Assembly: GCF_000497205.1 (NCBI RefSeq) | Contig: NZ_AYJW01000032.1 | Span: 1 to 47,713 of the forward strand | Length of the DNA: 47,713 bases | DNA from: Saccharopolyspora rectivirgula DSM 43747 | Lineage (GTDB): Bacteria; Actinomycetota; Actinomycetes; Mycobacteriales; Pseudonocardiaceae | Direction of reading: 5' to 3' | Part shown: positions 14,969 through 24,055 of the stretch, in pieces | Layout: each line of letters begins with the position of its first letter | Position numbering within the stretch: position 1 is the first letter of the stretch | The notes under the pieces: model-generated | Seen by the model: the letters and a program-made list of their open reading frames with translations, nothing else | Told to the model about the DNA's origin: nothing | Databases searched by the model: none | Made by a program: the position numbers and the translations under genes

Positions 14969-16183
14969 ATGGTGGCCAACACTGCCGGGCCGCCTGCGCG
15001 CAACACCCGGCCGCGAAACCGCCGTGCGCTGATCACCGCGGCCGCGGCCGCCCTGTTCTACCAGTTCGGTTACGCCCGGGTGAGCATGAGCGACATCGCC
15101 GGGGCAGTGGGAGTCGGTTCTTCGGCGCTGTACCGGCACTTCGCCGGCAAGCAGCAGTTGCTCAACCAGATAGTGCTGGACGAGCTGCAGCCGTTCCGGG
15201 AGATCGCCGCTGCGGTGTCCGAGTGCGATCTGGACCAGGTGGTGTCCGGGCTCGCCGCGGCAGCGTTCGAGCACCGGCAGCTCGGGGTGCTCTGGCAGCG
15301 CGAGGCCAGGCACCTGCCGGAGGAGCAGCGGGACGTGCTGCGGGCGAAGCTGCGGGAGGTGGCCAGCGGGCTCGCCCAGCTGGCCCGGGTCTTCCGCCCC
15401 GAACTGGGGCCGGAAGAGGCCAGGTTCCGGGCGTGGTGCATGTTCAGCGCGTTGACCAGCCCCTCGTACCACCAGGTCGAGTTGCCGCGCAAGCAGTTCG
15501 AGGAGCTGTTGCGGGCCATGGTGGTGGCGGTCGGGCAGCAGCCTCCGCACCGGTTCACCGAGCAGCCGGGGGAGCGGGGCGGGGAGTTCCGGGCCGAGCT
15601 GTTCGCCAGCCGCGCCTCCCGGCGCAGGCTGCTGCTGTCGGCGGCCACCCGGCTCTTCTCCGAGCGCGGTTACACCAGGGTCACCACGGAGGACGTGGGA
15701 GCGGCCGCGGGAATCGCCGGACCGAGCCTGTACAACTACTTCTCCAGCAAGCAGGAACTGCTCAGCGCGGTGGTCACGCGCGGCTCGGCTTGGCTCGAAG
15801 TGGAGCTGGAACGCATCCTGGCCACCATCGTGCCCGCTGACGAGGCGCTGCGGGAGCTGCTGCGCTCCTACATCGGTTTCGCCTTCGACCACGGCGGGTT
15901 CATCGACATCCTGGTCAGCGAGGTCATCCACCTGCCGGACGCCGAGCGGCACCGGGCCAGGCAGACCCAGCACGCGTACGTGGCCGAGTGGGTGGGACTG
16001 CTGTGCGAGGCCCGTCCGGAGCTGGACCCGCTGAGCTCCCGGGTGCTGGTGCAGGCCGCTTTGACGGTGGCCAACGACATGGCCCGCACCGGGGCGGTCC
16101 GGGACGTGGAGGCGCTGCTGCGGGTCGGCGCTGCGCTGATGCTGGAAAGCGATCCCGGCAAGCGCTATCGGCAATTCACTTAA
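14969..16183 (+). CDS. Tandem (double) TetR-family transcriptional regulator
   Basis: A 404-residue protein with two complete TetR units. The first DNA-binding domain is at about 18-66 (RALITAAAAALFYQFGYARV...DIAGAVGVGSSALYRHFAGKQQLL) with an effector region to about 205. A second one at about 217-270 (RRRLLLSAATRLFSERGYTRV...DVGAAAGIAGPSLYNYFSSKQELL) is followed by a second helical domain. Normal TetR proteins have one unit of about 200 residues and dimerise; a covalent double unit could bind as a pseudo-dimer or bridge two sites. It sits between an acyl-CoA synthetase and acyl-CoA carboxylase genes. I recall a TetR repressor of pcc genes (PccD) in Saccharopolyspora erythraea, but orthology cannot be checked here. 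ATG 14969 follows AGGAGG at 11 bases. Confidence 0.85.
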   Translation: MVANTAGPPARNTRPRNRRALITAAAAALFYQFGYARVSMSDIAGAVGVGSSALYRHFAGKQQLLNQIVLDELQPFREIAAAVSECDLDQVVSGLAAAAFEHRQLGVLWQREARHLPEEQRDVLRAKLREVASGLAQLARVFRPELGPEEARFRAWCMFSALTSPSYHQVELPRKQFEELLRAMVVAVGQQPPHRFTEQPGERGGEFRAELFASRASRRRLLLSAATRLFSERGYTRVTTEDVGAAAGIAGPSLYNYFSSKQELLSAVVTRGSAWLEVELERILATIVPADEALRELLRSYIGFAFDHGGFIDILVSEVIHLPDAERHRARQTQHAYVAEWVGLLCEARPELDPLSSRVLVQAALTVANDMARTGAVRDVEALLRVGAALMLESDPGKRYRQFT

Positions 16184-16244
16184 TTCTTGGATGTCCCTAA
16201 CACGCAAACTGCGGGTTGGCGTATCTTGCCTATTGCGGCGTCAC

Positions 16245-16284
16245 TTGACAATTGACGCCCGGTACCGGGGAGGCTAGCCTCCCC
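16245..16284 (+). promoter_or_regulatory. Promoter-like region with 18-bp perfect palindrome ahead of accD/pccB
   Basis: TTGACA (16245-16250) and TTGACG (16253-16258) are good -35 candidates. The perfect palindrome GGGGAGGCTAGCCTCCCC occupies 16267-16284. With TTGACG, a 16-bp spacing puts TAGCCT of the palindrome at the -10 position, so a bound repressor would block RNA polymerase. The start codon is 128 bp downstream, leaving a moderately long leader. Confidence 0.45.
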
Positions 16285-16411
16285 CTGCGACGAAGTCTGC
16301 CTGGGATCGCTCATCATCATCGGGGGTGCCGCACACCGGCGTTCGCGTCCCGGGCGGGGCTGCGTCATCGACTGGCGGACAGCCGAATCAGCAGAAGGAC
16401 AGGTTGGTGGC

Positions 16412-18052
16412 ATGAGCAGCGCGACGGAGCCGGTCGGTCAGCCTCCGGCGGAGGAGCCCGACATCCACACCACGGCGGGCAAGCTGGCGGATCTGTACCG
16501 GCGCAACCACGAGGCGGTGCACGCCGGCTCGGCGCGAGCGGTGGCCAAGCAGCACGAGAAGGGCAAGAAGACCGCTCGCGAACGTATCGACATGCTGCTG
16601 GACCCGGGATCCTTCGTGGAGCTCGACGAGCACGCGCGGCACCGGTCCACGAACTTCGGGATGGAGCAGAACCGTCCTTACGGCGACGGGGTCGTCACCG
16701 GGTACGGCACCATCGACGGCCGCCAGGTGTGCGTCTTCTCGCAGGACTTCACCGTCTTCGGCGGTTCGCTCGGCGAAGTCTTCGGGGAGAAGATCGTCAA
16801 GGTCATGGACCTGGCGCTGAAGACCGGTTGCCCCTTGATCGGCATCAACGACTCCGGCGGCGCCCGGATCCAGGAAGGCGTGGTCGCGCTCGGCCTGTAC
16901 GCCGAGATTTTCAAGCGCAACACCCACGCTTCCGGAGTCATCCCGCAGATCTCCCTGATCATGGGGCCGTGCGCGGGTGGTGCGGTGTACTCGCCGGCCA
17001 TCACCGACTTCACGGTCATGGTGGACAAGACCTCGCACATGTTCATCACCGGTCCGGACGTCATCAAGACCGTCACCGGTGAGGACGTGACCTTCGAAGA
17101 GCTCGGCGGTGCGCGCACCCACAACGAGCGCTCCGGCAACGCGCACTACTTGGCGGCCGACGAGGAAGACGCCATCACCTACGTCAAGGACCTGCTGTCC
17201 TACTTGCCCAGCAACAACCTGTCCGAACCACCGGTCTTCCCGGGCAGCGAGGCCGTCAACGGGTCGATCGCCGACTCGGTCACCGAGTCCGACAAGGAGC
17301 TGGACACCATAGTCCCGGACTCGCCGAACCAGCCCTACGACATGCGCGAGGTGATCACCCGGGTCGTGGACGACGGCGACTTCTTGGAGGTCAGCTCGCT
17401 GTTCGCGCCGAACATCATCGTCGGCTTCGGGCGCGTCGAGGGTCGTTCCGTCGGCGTGGTCGCCAACCAGCCCACCCAATTGGCCGGGACGTTGGACATC
17501 GACGCCAGCGAGAAGGCCGCCAGGTTCGTGCGCACCTGCGACGCGTTCAACATCCCGGTGCTGACCTTCGTGGACGTCCCCGGTTTCCTGCCCGGCACCG
17601 GCCAGGAGTGGAACGGCATCATCCGGCGCGGCGCCAAGCTGCTGTACGCCTACGCGGAGGCCACCGTCCCGCTGGTCACGGTCATCACCCGCAAGGCGTA
17701 CGGCGGTGCTTACGACGTGATGGGTTCCAAGCACCTGGGGGCGGACGTCAACCTGGCCTGGCCGACGGCGCAGGTCGCGGTGATGGGTGCGCAGGGCGCG
17801 GTCAACATCCTCTACCGCCGCCAGCTGGCCAAGGCAGCCGAGGACGGCGAGGACGTCGAGGCGCTGCGGGCCAAGCTGCAGCAGGAGTACGAGGACACGC
17901 TGTGCAACCCGTACGTGGCAGCCGAGCGCGGATACGTGGACTCGGTGATCCCGCCGTCGCACACCCGCGGCCACATCGCCCGCGCGCTCCGCATGCTGAG
18001 CAACAAGCGCGCCAGCCTGCCCGCGAAGAAGCACGGCAACATCCCGCTGTGA
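16412..18052 (+). CDS. pccB: Acyl-CoA carboxylase beta (carboxyltransferase) subunit, probable propionyl-CoA carboxylase
   Basis: A 546-residue carboxyltransferase with two crotonase-like halves. Glycine-rich oxyanion segments are present in both ([10 protein letters not shown] in the N-half; [17 protein letters not shown] and [13 protein letters not shown] in the C-half). Asp435 in GGAYDVM corresponds by motif to the Asp that sets propionyl-CoA preference in Streptomyces PccB, suggesting propionyl-CoA to methylmalonyl-CoA activity, though acetyl- or butyryl-CoA may also be used. It would form a dodecamer with the alpha subunit at 18425-20188, bridged by the small subunit at 18102. ATG 16412 is preceded by AGGACAGG. 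The gene order beta-epsilon-alpha implies one operon. Confidence 0.92.
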   Translation: MSSATEPVGQPPAEEPDIHTTAGKLADLYRRNHEAVHAGSARAVAKQHEKGKKTARERIDMLLDPGSFVELDEHARHRSTNFGMEQNRPYGDGVVTGYGTIDGRQVCVFSQDFTVFGGSLGEVFGEKIVKVMDLALKTGCPLIGINDSGGARIQEGVVALGLYAEIFKRNTHASGVIPQISLIMGPCAGGAVYSPAITDFTVMVDKTSHMFITGPDVIKTVTGEDVTFEELGGARTHNERSGNAHYLAADEEDAITYVKDLLSYLPSNNLSEPPVFPGSEAVNGSIADSVTESDKELDTIVPDSPNQPYDMREVITRVVDDGDFLEVSSLFAPNIIVGFGRVEGRSVGVVANQPTQLAGTLDIDASEKAARFVRTCDAFNIPVLTFVDVPGFLPGTGQEWNGIIRRGAKLLYAYAEATVPLVTVITRKAYGGAYDVMGSKHLGADVNLAWPTAQVAVMGAQGAVNILYRRQLAKAAEDGEDVEALRAKLQQEYEDTLCNPYVAAERGYVDSVIPPSHTRGHIARALRMLSNKRASLPAKKHGNIPL

Positions 18053-18101
18053 CAACGGTGAGTGCGGCTGCGAAGTGCCGCGCAGGCCGGAGGAGGCAAC
18101 G

Positions 18102-18362
18102 ATGAGCCAGGACTCGGACGAGGTGACCGGCACCGGTCGCCCGGCGCTGCGGATCGTTCGCGGCAATCCTGATGAGGCCGAGCTCGCCGCGGTGACCGCG
18201 GTGCTGACCGGGCTGGCCGCGGCCAGGAGCGCAGCTGCGCAGCAGTCCGAACAACCGATGTCCCTCTGGGGCGCTCCGGAAACCGCGCTGCGGTACCCGG
18301 CCGGCCGCCGGCCGTTGCGCCCCGGCCCGCACGCCTGGCGTGCTTCGAGCTTCCCAGCCTGA
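18102..18362 (+). CDS. Acyl-CoA carboxylase epsilon subunit (AccE/PccE-like)
   Basis: An 86-residue protein. The segment ALRIVRGNPDEAELAAVTAVLTGLAA matches the conserved core of actinobacterial AccE/PccE subunits (RVVRGNPT.EELAAL.AVL), followed by an Ala-rich stretch and a conserved SLWGAPE...R...PGPHAWRAS end, where W and R residues are typical. Epsilon subunits stabilise the alpha-beta complex and raise its activity. ATG 18102 follows GGAGGAGG. Location 49 bp after the beta gene and 62 bp before the alpha gene supports the assignment. Confidence 0.85.
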   Translation: MSQDSDEVTGTGRPALRIVRGNPDEAELAAVTAVLTGLAAARSAAAQQSEQPMSLWGAPETALRYPAGRRPLRPGPHAWRASSFPA

Positions 18363-18387
18363 GAACAGATGCGTAAACCGTCCAGAA

Positions 18388-18402
18388 CCGGCGTCGCGCC
18401 GG
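18388..18402 (+). terminator. Small GC hairpin between the epsilon and alpha carboxylase genes
   Basis: CCGGCG-TCG-CGCCGG forms a perfect 6-bp stem with a 3-nt loop, 22 bp ahead of the alpha-subunit start. With no U-tract it is more likely an RNA-stability or partial attenuation element within the operon than a full terminator. Confidence 0.3.
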
Positions 18403-18424
18403 ACAATAGAGGGAGTTGACCACT

Positions 18425-20188
18425 GTGGACGTGACGCCGATCAGCAAGGTACTGGTCGCCAATCGCGGTGAAATCGCGGTGCGGGTGATCCGCGCTTGCC
18501 GCGACGCGCGCATCGCCAGCGTGGCCGTGTACGCGGAACCGGACGCGAACGCGCCGTTCGTCCGGCTGGCCGATGAGGCGTTCGCCTTGGGTGGCAGCAC
18601 TCCCGGCGAGAGCTACCTGAACATTCCGAAGATCATCGAGATCGCCGAGAAGTCCGGCGCGGACGCGGTGCACCCCGGCTACGGCTTCCTGTCGGAGAAC
18701 GCGGACTTCGCCCAAGCGGTGCTGGACGCCGGGCTGATCTGGATCGGCCCCTCCCCGGAAGCGATCCGCGATCTGGGGGACAAGGTCACCGCGCGGCACA
18801 TCGCGACCCGGGCGGGAGCGCCGCTGGTGCCCGGCACCAAGGACCCGGTGTCCGGAGCGGACGAGGTCGTGGCCTTCGCCGAGAAGCACGGCCTTCCGGT
18901 CGCGATCAAGGCAGCTTTCGGCGGTGGTGGGCGCGGCCTGAAGGTCGCCCGCACTCTCGAGGAGATCCCCGAGCTGTACGCCTCCGCGGTGCGCGAGGCG
19001 GAGAGCGCCTTCGGCCGGGGAGAGTGCTTCGTGGAGCGCTACCTGGACCGCCCCCGGCACGTGGAAGCCCAGGTGCTGGCCGACAAGCACGGCAACGTCA
19101 TCGTCGCGGGCACCCGGGACTGCTCGCTGCAGCGGCGGCACCAGAAGCTGGTCGAGGAAGCACCGGCCCCGTTCTTGACCGAGGAGCAGCGCAAGACCAT
19201 CCACGAAGCCGCCCGGTCGATCTGCCGGGAGGCCGGCTACTACGGGGCGGGCACCGTCGAGTTCCTGGTGGGCCAGGACGGCACCATCTCCTTCCTCGAG
19301 GTCAACACGCGGTTGCAGGTGGAGCACCCGGTCACCGAGGAGACCACCGGGCTGGACCTGGTGCGCGAGCAGTTCCGGATCGCCGCCGGGGAAGAGCTGC
19401 AGCTCACCGAAGACCCGGAGCCGCGGGGCCACTCCTTCGAATTCCGCATCAACGGTGAGGACGCCGGCCGCAACTTCCTGCCGACCCCGGGCACCATCAC
19501 CCGCTTCGAGCCCCCGCAGGGACCGGGCGTCCGGGTGGATTCCGGCGTGGAGACCGGAACCGTGGTCGGCGGCCAGTTCGACTCGATGCTGGCGAAGCTG
19601 ATCGTCACCGGTGCCGACCGGGAGCAGGCCTTGGAACGCGCTCGACGCGCGCTGGCCGAAATGGTGGTCGAGGGGATCGCCACCGTTCTGCCGTTCCACC
19701 GCACCGTCGTCGAGGACCCGGCGTTCACCGGTGCTGACGGATTCACCGTGCACACCAGGTGGATCGAGACCGAGTTCGAGAACAACATCGAACCCTTCTC
19801 CGGCGGGGCGGAGGCGGAGGAGCCGGAGCCCCGGCAGACCATCGTGGTCGAGGTCGGCGGCCGTCGGCTGGAGGTCAGCTTGCCGGCCGAATTCGCGGCG
19901 GCCAGCGCTGCCGCGCCGGCCAAGGCCAAGCCGCGCAAGCGGACGGCCGGCAAGAAGGCGGCTGCCCCTTCCGGCGACGCGGTGACCGCCCCGATGCAGG
20001 GCACCCTGGTCAAGGTGGCGGTCTCGGAAGGGGATCAGGTCAAGGCCGGGGACATGGTCGCCGTGCTGGAAGCGATGAAGATGGAGAACCCGGTCAACGC
20101 GCACAAGGACGGCACCGTCACCGGCTTGACCGTGAAGCAGGGTGACTCCGTGTCGCAAGGCGCGGTCATCTGCGAGTTGAAGGACTGA
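18425..20188 (+). CDS. pccA: Acyl-CoA carboxylase alpha subunit (biotin carboxylase plus biotin carrier domain)
   Basis: A 587-residue biotin-dependent protein. The biotin carboxylase domain (about 1-450) shows [13 protein letters not shown], the ATP-grasp glycine loop [13 protein letters not shown], and [14 protein letters not shown] with catalytic Glu/Arg residues. After an Ala/Lys/Pro-rich linker (about 480-520) comes the carrier domain, with biotinylation site EAMKME (Lys about 552). It carboxylates biotin using ATP and bicarbonate and hands CO2 to the beta subunit at 16412-18052. GTG 18425 has GGGAG nine bases upstream; a TTG at 18416 would overlap this ribosome site. AccA-type subunits are often shared among several carboxylases. 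Confidence 0.92.
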   Translation: MDVTPISKVLVANRGEIAVRVIRACRDARIASVAVYAEPDANAPFVRLADEAFALGGSTPGESYLNIPKIIEIAEKSGADAVHPGYGFLSENADFAQAVLDAGLIWIGPSPEAIRDLGDKVTARHIATRAGAPLVPGTKDPVSGADEVVAFAEKHGLPVAIKAAFGGGGRGLKVARTLEEIPELYASAVREAESAFGRGECFVERYLDRPRHVEAQVLADKHGNVIVAGTRDCSLQRRHQKLVEEAPAPFLTEEQRKTIHEAARSICREAGYYGAGTVEFLVGQDGTISFLEVNTRLQVEHPVTEETTGLDLVREQFRIAAGEELQLTEDPEPRGHSFEFRINGEDAGRNFLPTPGTITRFEPPQGPGVRVDSGVETGTVVGGQFDSMLAKLIVTGADREQALERARRALAEMVVEGIATVLPFHRTVVEDPAFTGADGFTVHTRWIETEFENNIEPFSGGAEAEEPEPRQTIVVEVGGRRLEVSLPAEFAAASAAAPAKAKPRKRTAGKKAAAPSGDAVTAPMQGTLVKVAVSEGDQVKAGDMVAVLEAMKMENPVNAHKDGTVTGLTVKQGDSVSQGAVICELKD

Positions 20189-20195
20189 AGTCGCT

Positions 20196-20237
20196 GGTGC
20201 CGGGAGACGGGCCCCGCGAGGCGCGTCTCCCGGCACC
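20196..20237 (+). terminator. Strong terminator after the carboxylase operon
   Basis: GGTGCCGGGAGACG (20196-20209) pairs perfectly with CGTCTCCCGGCACC (20224-20237), a 14-bp stem with a 14-nt loop, starting seven bases after the alpha-subunit stop. The stem is long and GC-rich without U-tract, as in many actinomycete terminators. Confidence 0.75.
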
Positions 20238-20292
20238 GCCAACCGCTGGAAAGTGATGAAGACAACTTTCCGCCACTTGATCGCCGCCACAC

Positions 20293-20306
20293 ACTGACCG
20301 GTCGGT
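20293..20306. promoter_or_regulatory. TetR-type operator candidate at the metallo-hydrolase promoter
   Basis: ACTGACCGGTCGGT is a 14-bp near-palindrome (6 of 7 pairs match) of the ACCGACCGGTCGGT type bound by many actinobacterial TetR regulators of lipid genes. It is 56 bp upstream of the ATG at 20362 and abuts TATGGAAT, which could be a -10. The regulator is not identified. Confidence 0.4.
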
Positions 20307-20361
20307 ATGGAATGTGGTAGGCAGACGACGAACGTCGGCGCGGCAGCCCGGGAGGTGGCGG

Positions 20362-21384
20362 ATGAGCGGTTCGCGACACGACTGGCTGGAGCCGGGAGCC
20401 CACCGAGTGGCTCCGGGAGTGCACCGCATTCCCCTACCGCTGCCGAACGACGGGTTGCGGGCGGTCAACGTCTACGCGATCGAGGACGGGGACCGGCTGG
20501 TGCTGATCGACGCCGGCTGGGCGTTGCCGGAATCCCGCGACCGACTCCGCTCCGGGCTCGCCCACATCGGCGCGGCGCTGTCCGACATCAGCCGCGTCCT
20601 GGTCACGCACGCGCACCGCGATCACTACACGCAAGCGGTCGCGTTGCGCCGCGAATTCGGCGTGCGGGTGTCCCTCGGCCGTGGCGAGCAGGCGAACATC
20701 CGGGGGCTGTGCCGACCGGACCGGGTGCCGCTCGCCAAGCAGGAGGAGCTGCTCGGGTTCTGCGGTGCCAAACCGGTGCGCGACGCACTGGTCGCCACGC
20801 GGGAACCGGTCAGCCGGCAGCACCTCTGGGAGGAACCGGACGACTGGATCGCCGCCCCGGGTGAGATCGAGCTGGTCGATCGACGTCTGCGGGCGGTGCC
20901 CACCCCCGGCCACACCCAAGGGCACCTGGTCTTCCTCGACCAGGAGAACGGGCTGCTGTTCGCCGGTGATCACGTGCTGCCGCACATCACTCCGTCGATC
21001 GGCTTCGAGCAGGAACCGGGGGACGCCCCGCTGCGGGACTACCTGAGCTCGCTGCAGCTGGTCCACCAGCTGCCGGACGCGAGGCTGCTGCCGGCGCACG
21101 GACCGGTCACCGACAGCGTTCACCAGCGGGTGGCGGAGCTGCTGGAGCACCACGAGAACCGGCTCGCCGAAACCGAGACCGCGGTCCGCGGTGGTGCGGC
21201 CACCGCGTACGAAGCTGCTCGCGCCTTGCCCTGGACGCGTCGTGGCCGCCCGTTCAGCGACTTGGACGTGTTCAACCAGATGCTGGCGGTGCTGGAGACG
21301 GCGGCCCACCTCGACGTGCTGGTGCTGCGGAACCGATTGCGCAAGGAGACGGCGGACGACGTGGTGCGCTACGTCCTGCCCTGA
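20362..21384 (+). CDS. Metallo-beta-lactamase-fold hydrolase
   Basis: A 340-residue MBL-fold protein. The dinuclear metal motif THAHRDH (HxHxDH) is near residue 78, TPGHTQGH provides the next His, FAGDHVLPHITPS the bridging Asp, and LPAHGPV the last His. A C-terminal helical region (about 260-340) of the kind found in glyoxalase-II-like and thioesterase-like MBL proteins (LACTB2 group) follows. Substrates of this subgroup include thioesters and other small esters; the TetR-like operator and the acyl-CoA gene neighbourhood make an acyl thioesterase plausible but unproven. ATG 20362 follows GGAGG. Confidence 0.85.
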   Translation: MSGSRHDWLEPGAHRVAPGVHRIPLPLPNDGLRAVNVYAIEDGDRLVLIDAGWALPESRDRLRSGLAHIGAALSDISRVLVTHAHRDHYTQAVALRREFGVRVSLGRGEQANIRGLCRPDRVPLAKQEELLGFCGAKPVRDALVATREPVSRQHLWEEPDDWIAAPGEIELVDRRLRAVPTPGHTQGHLVFLDQENGLLFAGDHVLPHITPSIGFEQEPGDAPLRDYLSSLQLVHQLPDARLLPAHGPVTDSVHQRVAELLEHHENRLAETETAVRGGAATAYEAARALPWTRRGRPFSDLDVFNQMLAVLETAAHLDVLVLRNRLRKETADDVVRYVLP

Positions 21385-21550
21385 TCGACGCCCAGCTGCA
21401 GGTGACTCTCAGTATCTGCCAATCACCGGGTTGTCGTGTTCTCGCGGGACGACTTCTGTGTGACCCTGGGGTTCCGCAGTCTGCATGCAGGGCAATCGCG
21501 TCGGGTACCTCGTGGGTGTCATTGCGGGACGTCAGTAGGAGCTCGCCATC

Positions 21551-21829
21551 ATGCTTAGTCGCCCTGAACGGGAAAGACTGGCCGAGATCGAGGATGCGTT
21601 GACCGCCCAGGACCCCGGGCTGGCGGACAAGTTCGATCAGTTGAGCAGCGGGCCAGGGGTGAGCAGCCGCAAGAAGCTGCTGATCACCGTGCTGCTCGTG
21701 CTGAGTGGACTACTGGCTGTGGTCTTCCTGGCCGCTGACCTGGTTCCGGCTGGCGTGCTGCTGGGGTTGCTCACCGCAGCTGGAGCCGCGGTGAGCGTTC
21801 ACCACTTCCGCCGGACTTCCCACCCCTAG
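21551..21829 (+). CDS. DUF3040 small membrane protein (second copy)
   Basis: A 92-residue protein of the same family as the one at 8407-8673: MLSRPERERLAEIEDALTAQDPGLADKF forms the conserved cytoplasmic N-terminal helix, followed by two hydrophobic helices (about 40-58 and 62-80). Function is unknown. ATG 21551 follows AGGAG at eight bases. The 166-bp region upstream holds a CTGCATGCAG palindrome but nothing else I can assign. Confidence 0.82.
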   Translation: MLSRPERERLAEIEDALTAQDPGLADKFDQLSSGPGVSSRKKLLITVLLVLSGLLAVVFLAADLVPAGVLLGLLTAAGAAVSVHHFRRTSHP

Positions 21830-21845
21830 GCGGGGCGAACGGTGG

Positions 21846-22043
21846 TCAAGCGGTCAGATGGGGGAGCGCCTGCAGCACGGTGTCCGGCTCGATGTAGATG
21901 GTGTTCGGGATGCTTTCGAGCCTGGTCAGGTACGGTTCGGGGGCGCCCAGCTGCGCGCACTGCCGGCAGATCTCCTGCTTCGTGGCCGGGTAGTTGATGT
22001 GGTAGAGGTACCTGAGCAGTTCTCCTCGGTCGGGTGCAGACAT
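21846..22043 (-). CDS. Small DUF2795-like protein
   Basis: A 65-residue protein. The segment LLRYLYHINYPATKQEICRQCAQLGAP...LESIPNTIYIEPDTVLQAL resembles the DUF2795 fold (pattern YL...dYPatkeel...A...gA...L..lpd..Y..P..V), a small helical domain of unknown function common in actinobacteria. I start it at ATG 22043, with GGAGGCGGTGG upstream; a GTG at 22073 would overlap that ribosome site and a palindrome. It lies between convergent DUF3040 and upstream transketolase genes. Confidence 0.65.
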   Translation of the reverse strand: MSAPDRGELLRYLYHINYPATKQEICRQCAQLGAPEPYLTRLESIPNTIYIEPDTVLQALPHLTA

Positions 22044-22071
22044 CGCTCGTCCACCGCCTCCTAACAGCTTC

Positions 22072-22085
22072 ACCCGCTAGCGGGT
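22072..22085. promoter_or_regulatory. 14-bp perfect palindrome upstream of the DUF2795-like gene
   Basis: ACCCGCTAGCGGGT is perfectly self-complementary and lies 29 bp upstream of the ATG at 22043 and 59 bp downstream of the transketolase stop on the same strand. It could be a repressor site for the small gene or part of a termination signal; nothing decides between them. Confidence 0.35.
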
Positions 22086-22143
22086 ACCCCCGTGCGCTCC
22101 AAACCACACTTACGGGTGGTGCCGTGCGACCGGTCGGCGGTCA

Positions 22144-23970
22144 TCAGGCGGCGAGCTGGCGAGCCGCGTTGGCGATCGCCTCCGCGTCGATGCCGGCGTG
22201 GTGGAGCAGCTCCGCGGGCTTGCCGGAGGTGGGCATCCGGCGCACCGCCAGGGTTTTGACCGGGGCCTGCACCCCGGCGGAGGCCAAGCCGCTGAGCACT
22301 GCCTCGCCGAGACCGCCTTCCGGCCAGTGGTCTTCCGCGGTGACCAGGCCGCGGGTCTGCCTGGCCGCTTGGACCAGGGTTTCGGTGTCGATCGGTTTGA
22401 TCGAGTACAGGTCGATCACGCGGGCTTGGATTCCCTCCGAAGCCAGTTCTCGAGCGGCCTTCAACGCTTCGTGCAGCGTTATGCCCGCCCCGACCAGGGT
22501 GATGTCCGAACCGTCCCGGACCACTCGGGAGCCGCCGATCGGGAACTCCTCGTCCGGACCGTATATGACGGGGGTGGCTCCCCGGTTCGTCCGTATGTAG
22601 CTGACGCCCTCCCGGTCGACCATGGCCTCCACCAGCCGGACGGTCTGGTTGGCATCGCTGGGGTACAGCACGGTGCTGCCGTGCACGGCGCGCAGGGAAG
22701 CCAGGTCTTCCAGGCCCATCTGCGAAGGCCCGTCCTCGCCGATGGCCACTCCGGCGTGCGAGCCCGCCAGACGGATGTCGGCTCGGCTGACCGCAGCCAT
22801 CCGCACGAAGTCGTAGGCGCGGGAGAAGAACGCTGCGAACGTGGAGGCGAACGGCTTCCACCCGCGCACCTGCATGCCGATGGCGGCAGCCACCATTTGC
22901 TGCTCGCTGATGTACATCTCGAAGTAGCGGTCCGGGTGCGCTTCCCGGAACATCTCGGAGAACGTGGAGTTGGACACTTCCCCGTCGAGGGCGACCACGT
23001 CTCCCCGCTGGTCCCCCAGCATCCGCAGGGCCTGCCCGTAGGCTTTGCGGGTGGCGACCTCGCTGCCCACTTCGAAGGCGGGGCGTTCGCCACCGGTGGT
23101 CTGGAACCGGTGCGGTTGTCCTCGCTGGTCGGGACGGGAGACGGTCACCTGCAGGTCGCGCGGCCCGCCCAATTCCTTGATCGCCGATTCGGCGTCCGGC
23201 AGTGGTTTTCCGTGCTTGCCCAGCTGGTCTTCGACCTCGGCCACCCCGTAGCCCTTCTTGGTGGTGGCGAGCAGCATCACCGGTTGCTGGTTGTTGTTGG
23301 TCGCTTTCTGCAGAGCGTTTTCGATCTGTTCCGGATCGTGACCGTCGAGCTCCAGGGTGTGCCAGCCGGCCGCTTGAGCGCGCTTGGCGTACGAGTCCAG
23401 GTTCCAGCCGTGCATGGTTTCGGTGGTCTGGCCGAGCCGGTTCACGTCCACCAGGGCGATCAGGTTGCCCAGCTGCTCGTGCCCGGCGTGTTCGAGAGCT
23501 TCCCAGACCGACCCCTCGGCCATTTCGCTGTCCCCGCACAGCACCCACACCCGGTAGGGCAGCTGGTCCAGCCGGCGGGCAGCCAGGGCGATGCCCACGC
23601 CGATCGGCAGCCCTTGCCCCAGCGAACCAGTGGCGACATCGACCCACGGCAGCTCTGGGGTGGGGTGCCCTTCCAGGCGGCTGCCGAACTGGCGGTAGGT
23701 CAACAGCTCTTCGTCGCTGATGGCGCCAGCAGCCTTCAGGCAGGAGTACAGCAAGGGGGAGGCGTGCCCCTTGGAGAAGATCAGGTGGTCGTTGTGCGGG
23801 TCTGCCGGGTTGTCGAAGTCGTAGTGCAGATGTCCGTCCAGCAGGGCGGCCAGCAGGTCTGCCGCGGACATCGACGAGGTCGGGTGCCCCGACCCGGCTT
23901 TGCTGCTGCAGCGGATGGAGTCCACGCGCAGTTGCTGGGCCAGTTCCCGGCGGAAGCTCATGCGGTCCAT
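22144..23970 (-). CDS. tkt: Transketolase
   Basis: A 608-residue thiamine-diphosphate enzyme. SKAGSGHPTSSMSAADLLAALL carries the N-terminal His; GDSEMAEGSVWEAL with VDVNRLGQ forms the ThDP/Mg motif; the pyrimidine domain has GEDGPSQMGLEDLA with the catalytic Glu, and the transketolase C domain follows. Bacterial TktA is about 660 residues; this shorter form resembles the animal-type/TktA2 branch. It transfers two-carbon ketol units in the pentose phosphate pathway. This may be a second copy beside a housekeeping tkt elsewhere. The ATG at 23970 lacks a strong ribosome site; an ATG three codons later is possible. Confidence 0.9.
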   Translation of the reverse strand: MDRMSFRRELAQQLRVDSIRCSSKAGSGHPTSSMSAADLLAALLDGHLHYDFDNPADPHNDHLIFSKGHASPLLYSCLKAAGAISDEELLTYRQFGSRLEGHPTPELPWVDVATGSLGQGLPIGVGIALAARRLDQLPYRVWVLCGDSEMAEGSVWEALEHAGHEQLGNLIALVDVNRLGQTTETMHGWNLDSYAKRAQAAGWHTLELDGHDPEQIENALQKATNNNQQPVMLLATTKKGYGVAEVEDQLGKHGKPLPDAESAIKELGGPRDLQVTVSRPDQRGQPHRFQTTGGERPAFEVGSEVATRKAYGQALRMLGDQRGDVVALDGEVSNSTFSEMFREAHPDRYFEMYISEQQMVAAAIGMQVRGWKPFASTFAAFFSRAYDFVRMAAVSRADIRLAGSHAGVAIGEDGPSQMGLEDLASLRAVHGSTVLYPSDANQTVRLVEAMVDREGVSYIRTNRGATPVIYGPDEEFPIGGSRVVRDGSDITLVGAGITLHEALKAARELASEGIQARVIDLYSIKPIDTETLVQAARQTRGLVTAEDHWPEGGLGEAVLSGLASAGVQAPVKTLAVRRMPTSGKPAELLHHAGIDAEAIANAARQLAA

Positions 23971-24055
23971 GTTCCGGTTATGCCCACCCGCATGAACCCT
24001 GAAACCTGCAGCGCCCGCCGCTGGCGAGCTCTACAAAGGACGGACCGGCTCGAGA

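Noticed and set aside
13094-16207. A 1037-codon open frame on the minus strand opposite the acyl-CoA synthetase and TetR genes
   Set aside because: It is the antisense shadow of two genes with clear domains. The product is rich in Arg, Gln, Pro and His with no family features, as expected when GC-rich third positions suppress stops on the opposite strand.
16388-20290. A 1300-codon open frame on the minus strand opposite the carboxylase operon
   Set aside because: Antisense shadow of pccB, epsilon and pccA, which have full motifs and ribosome sites. No recognisable domain and no proper start.
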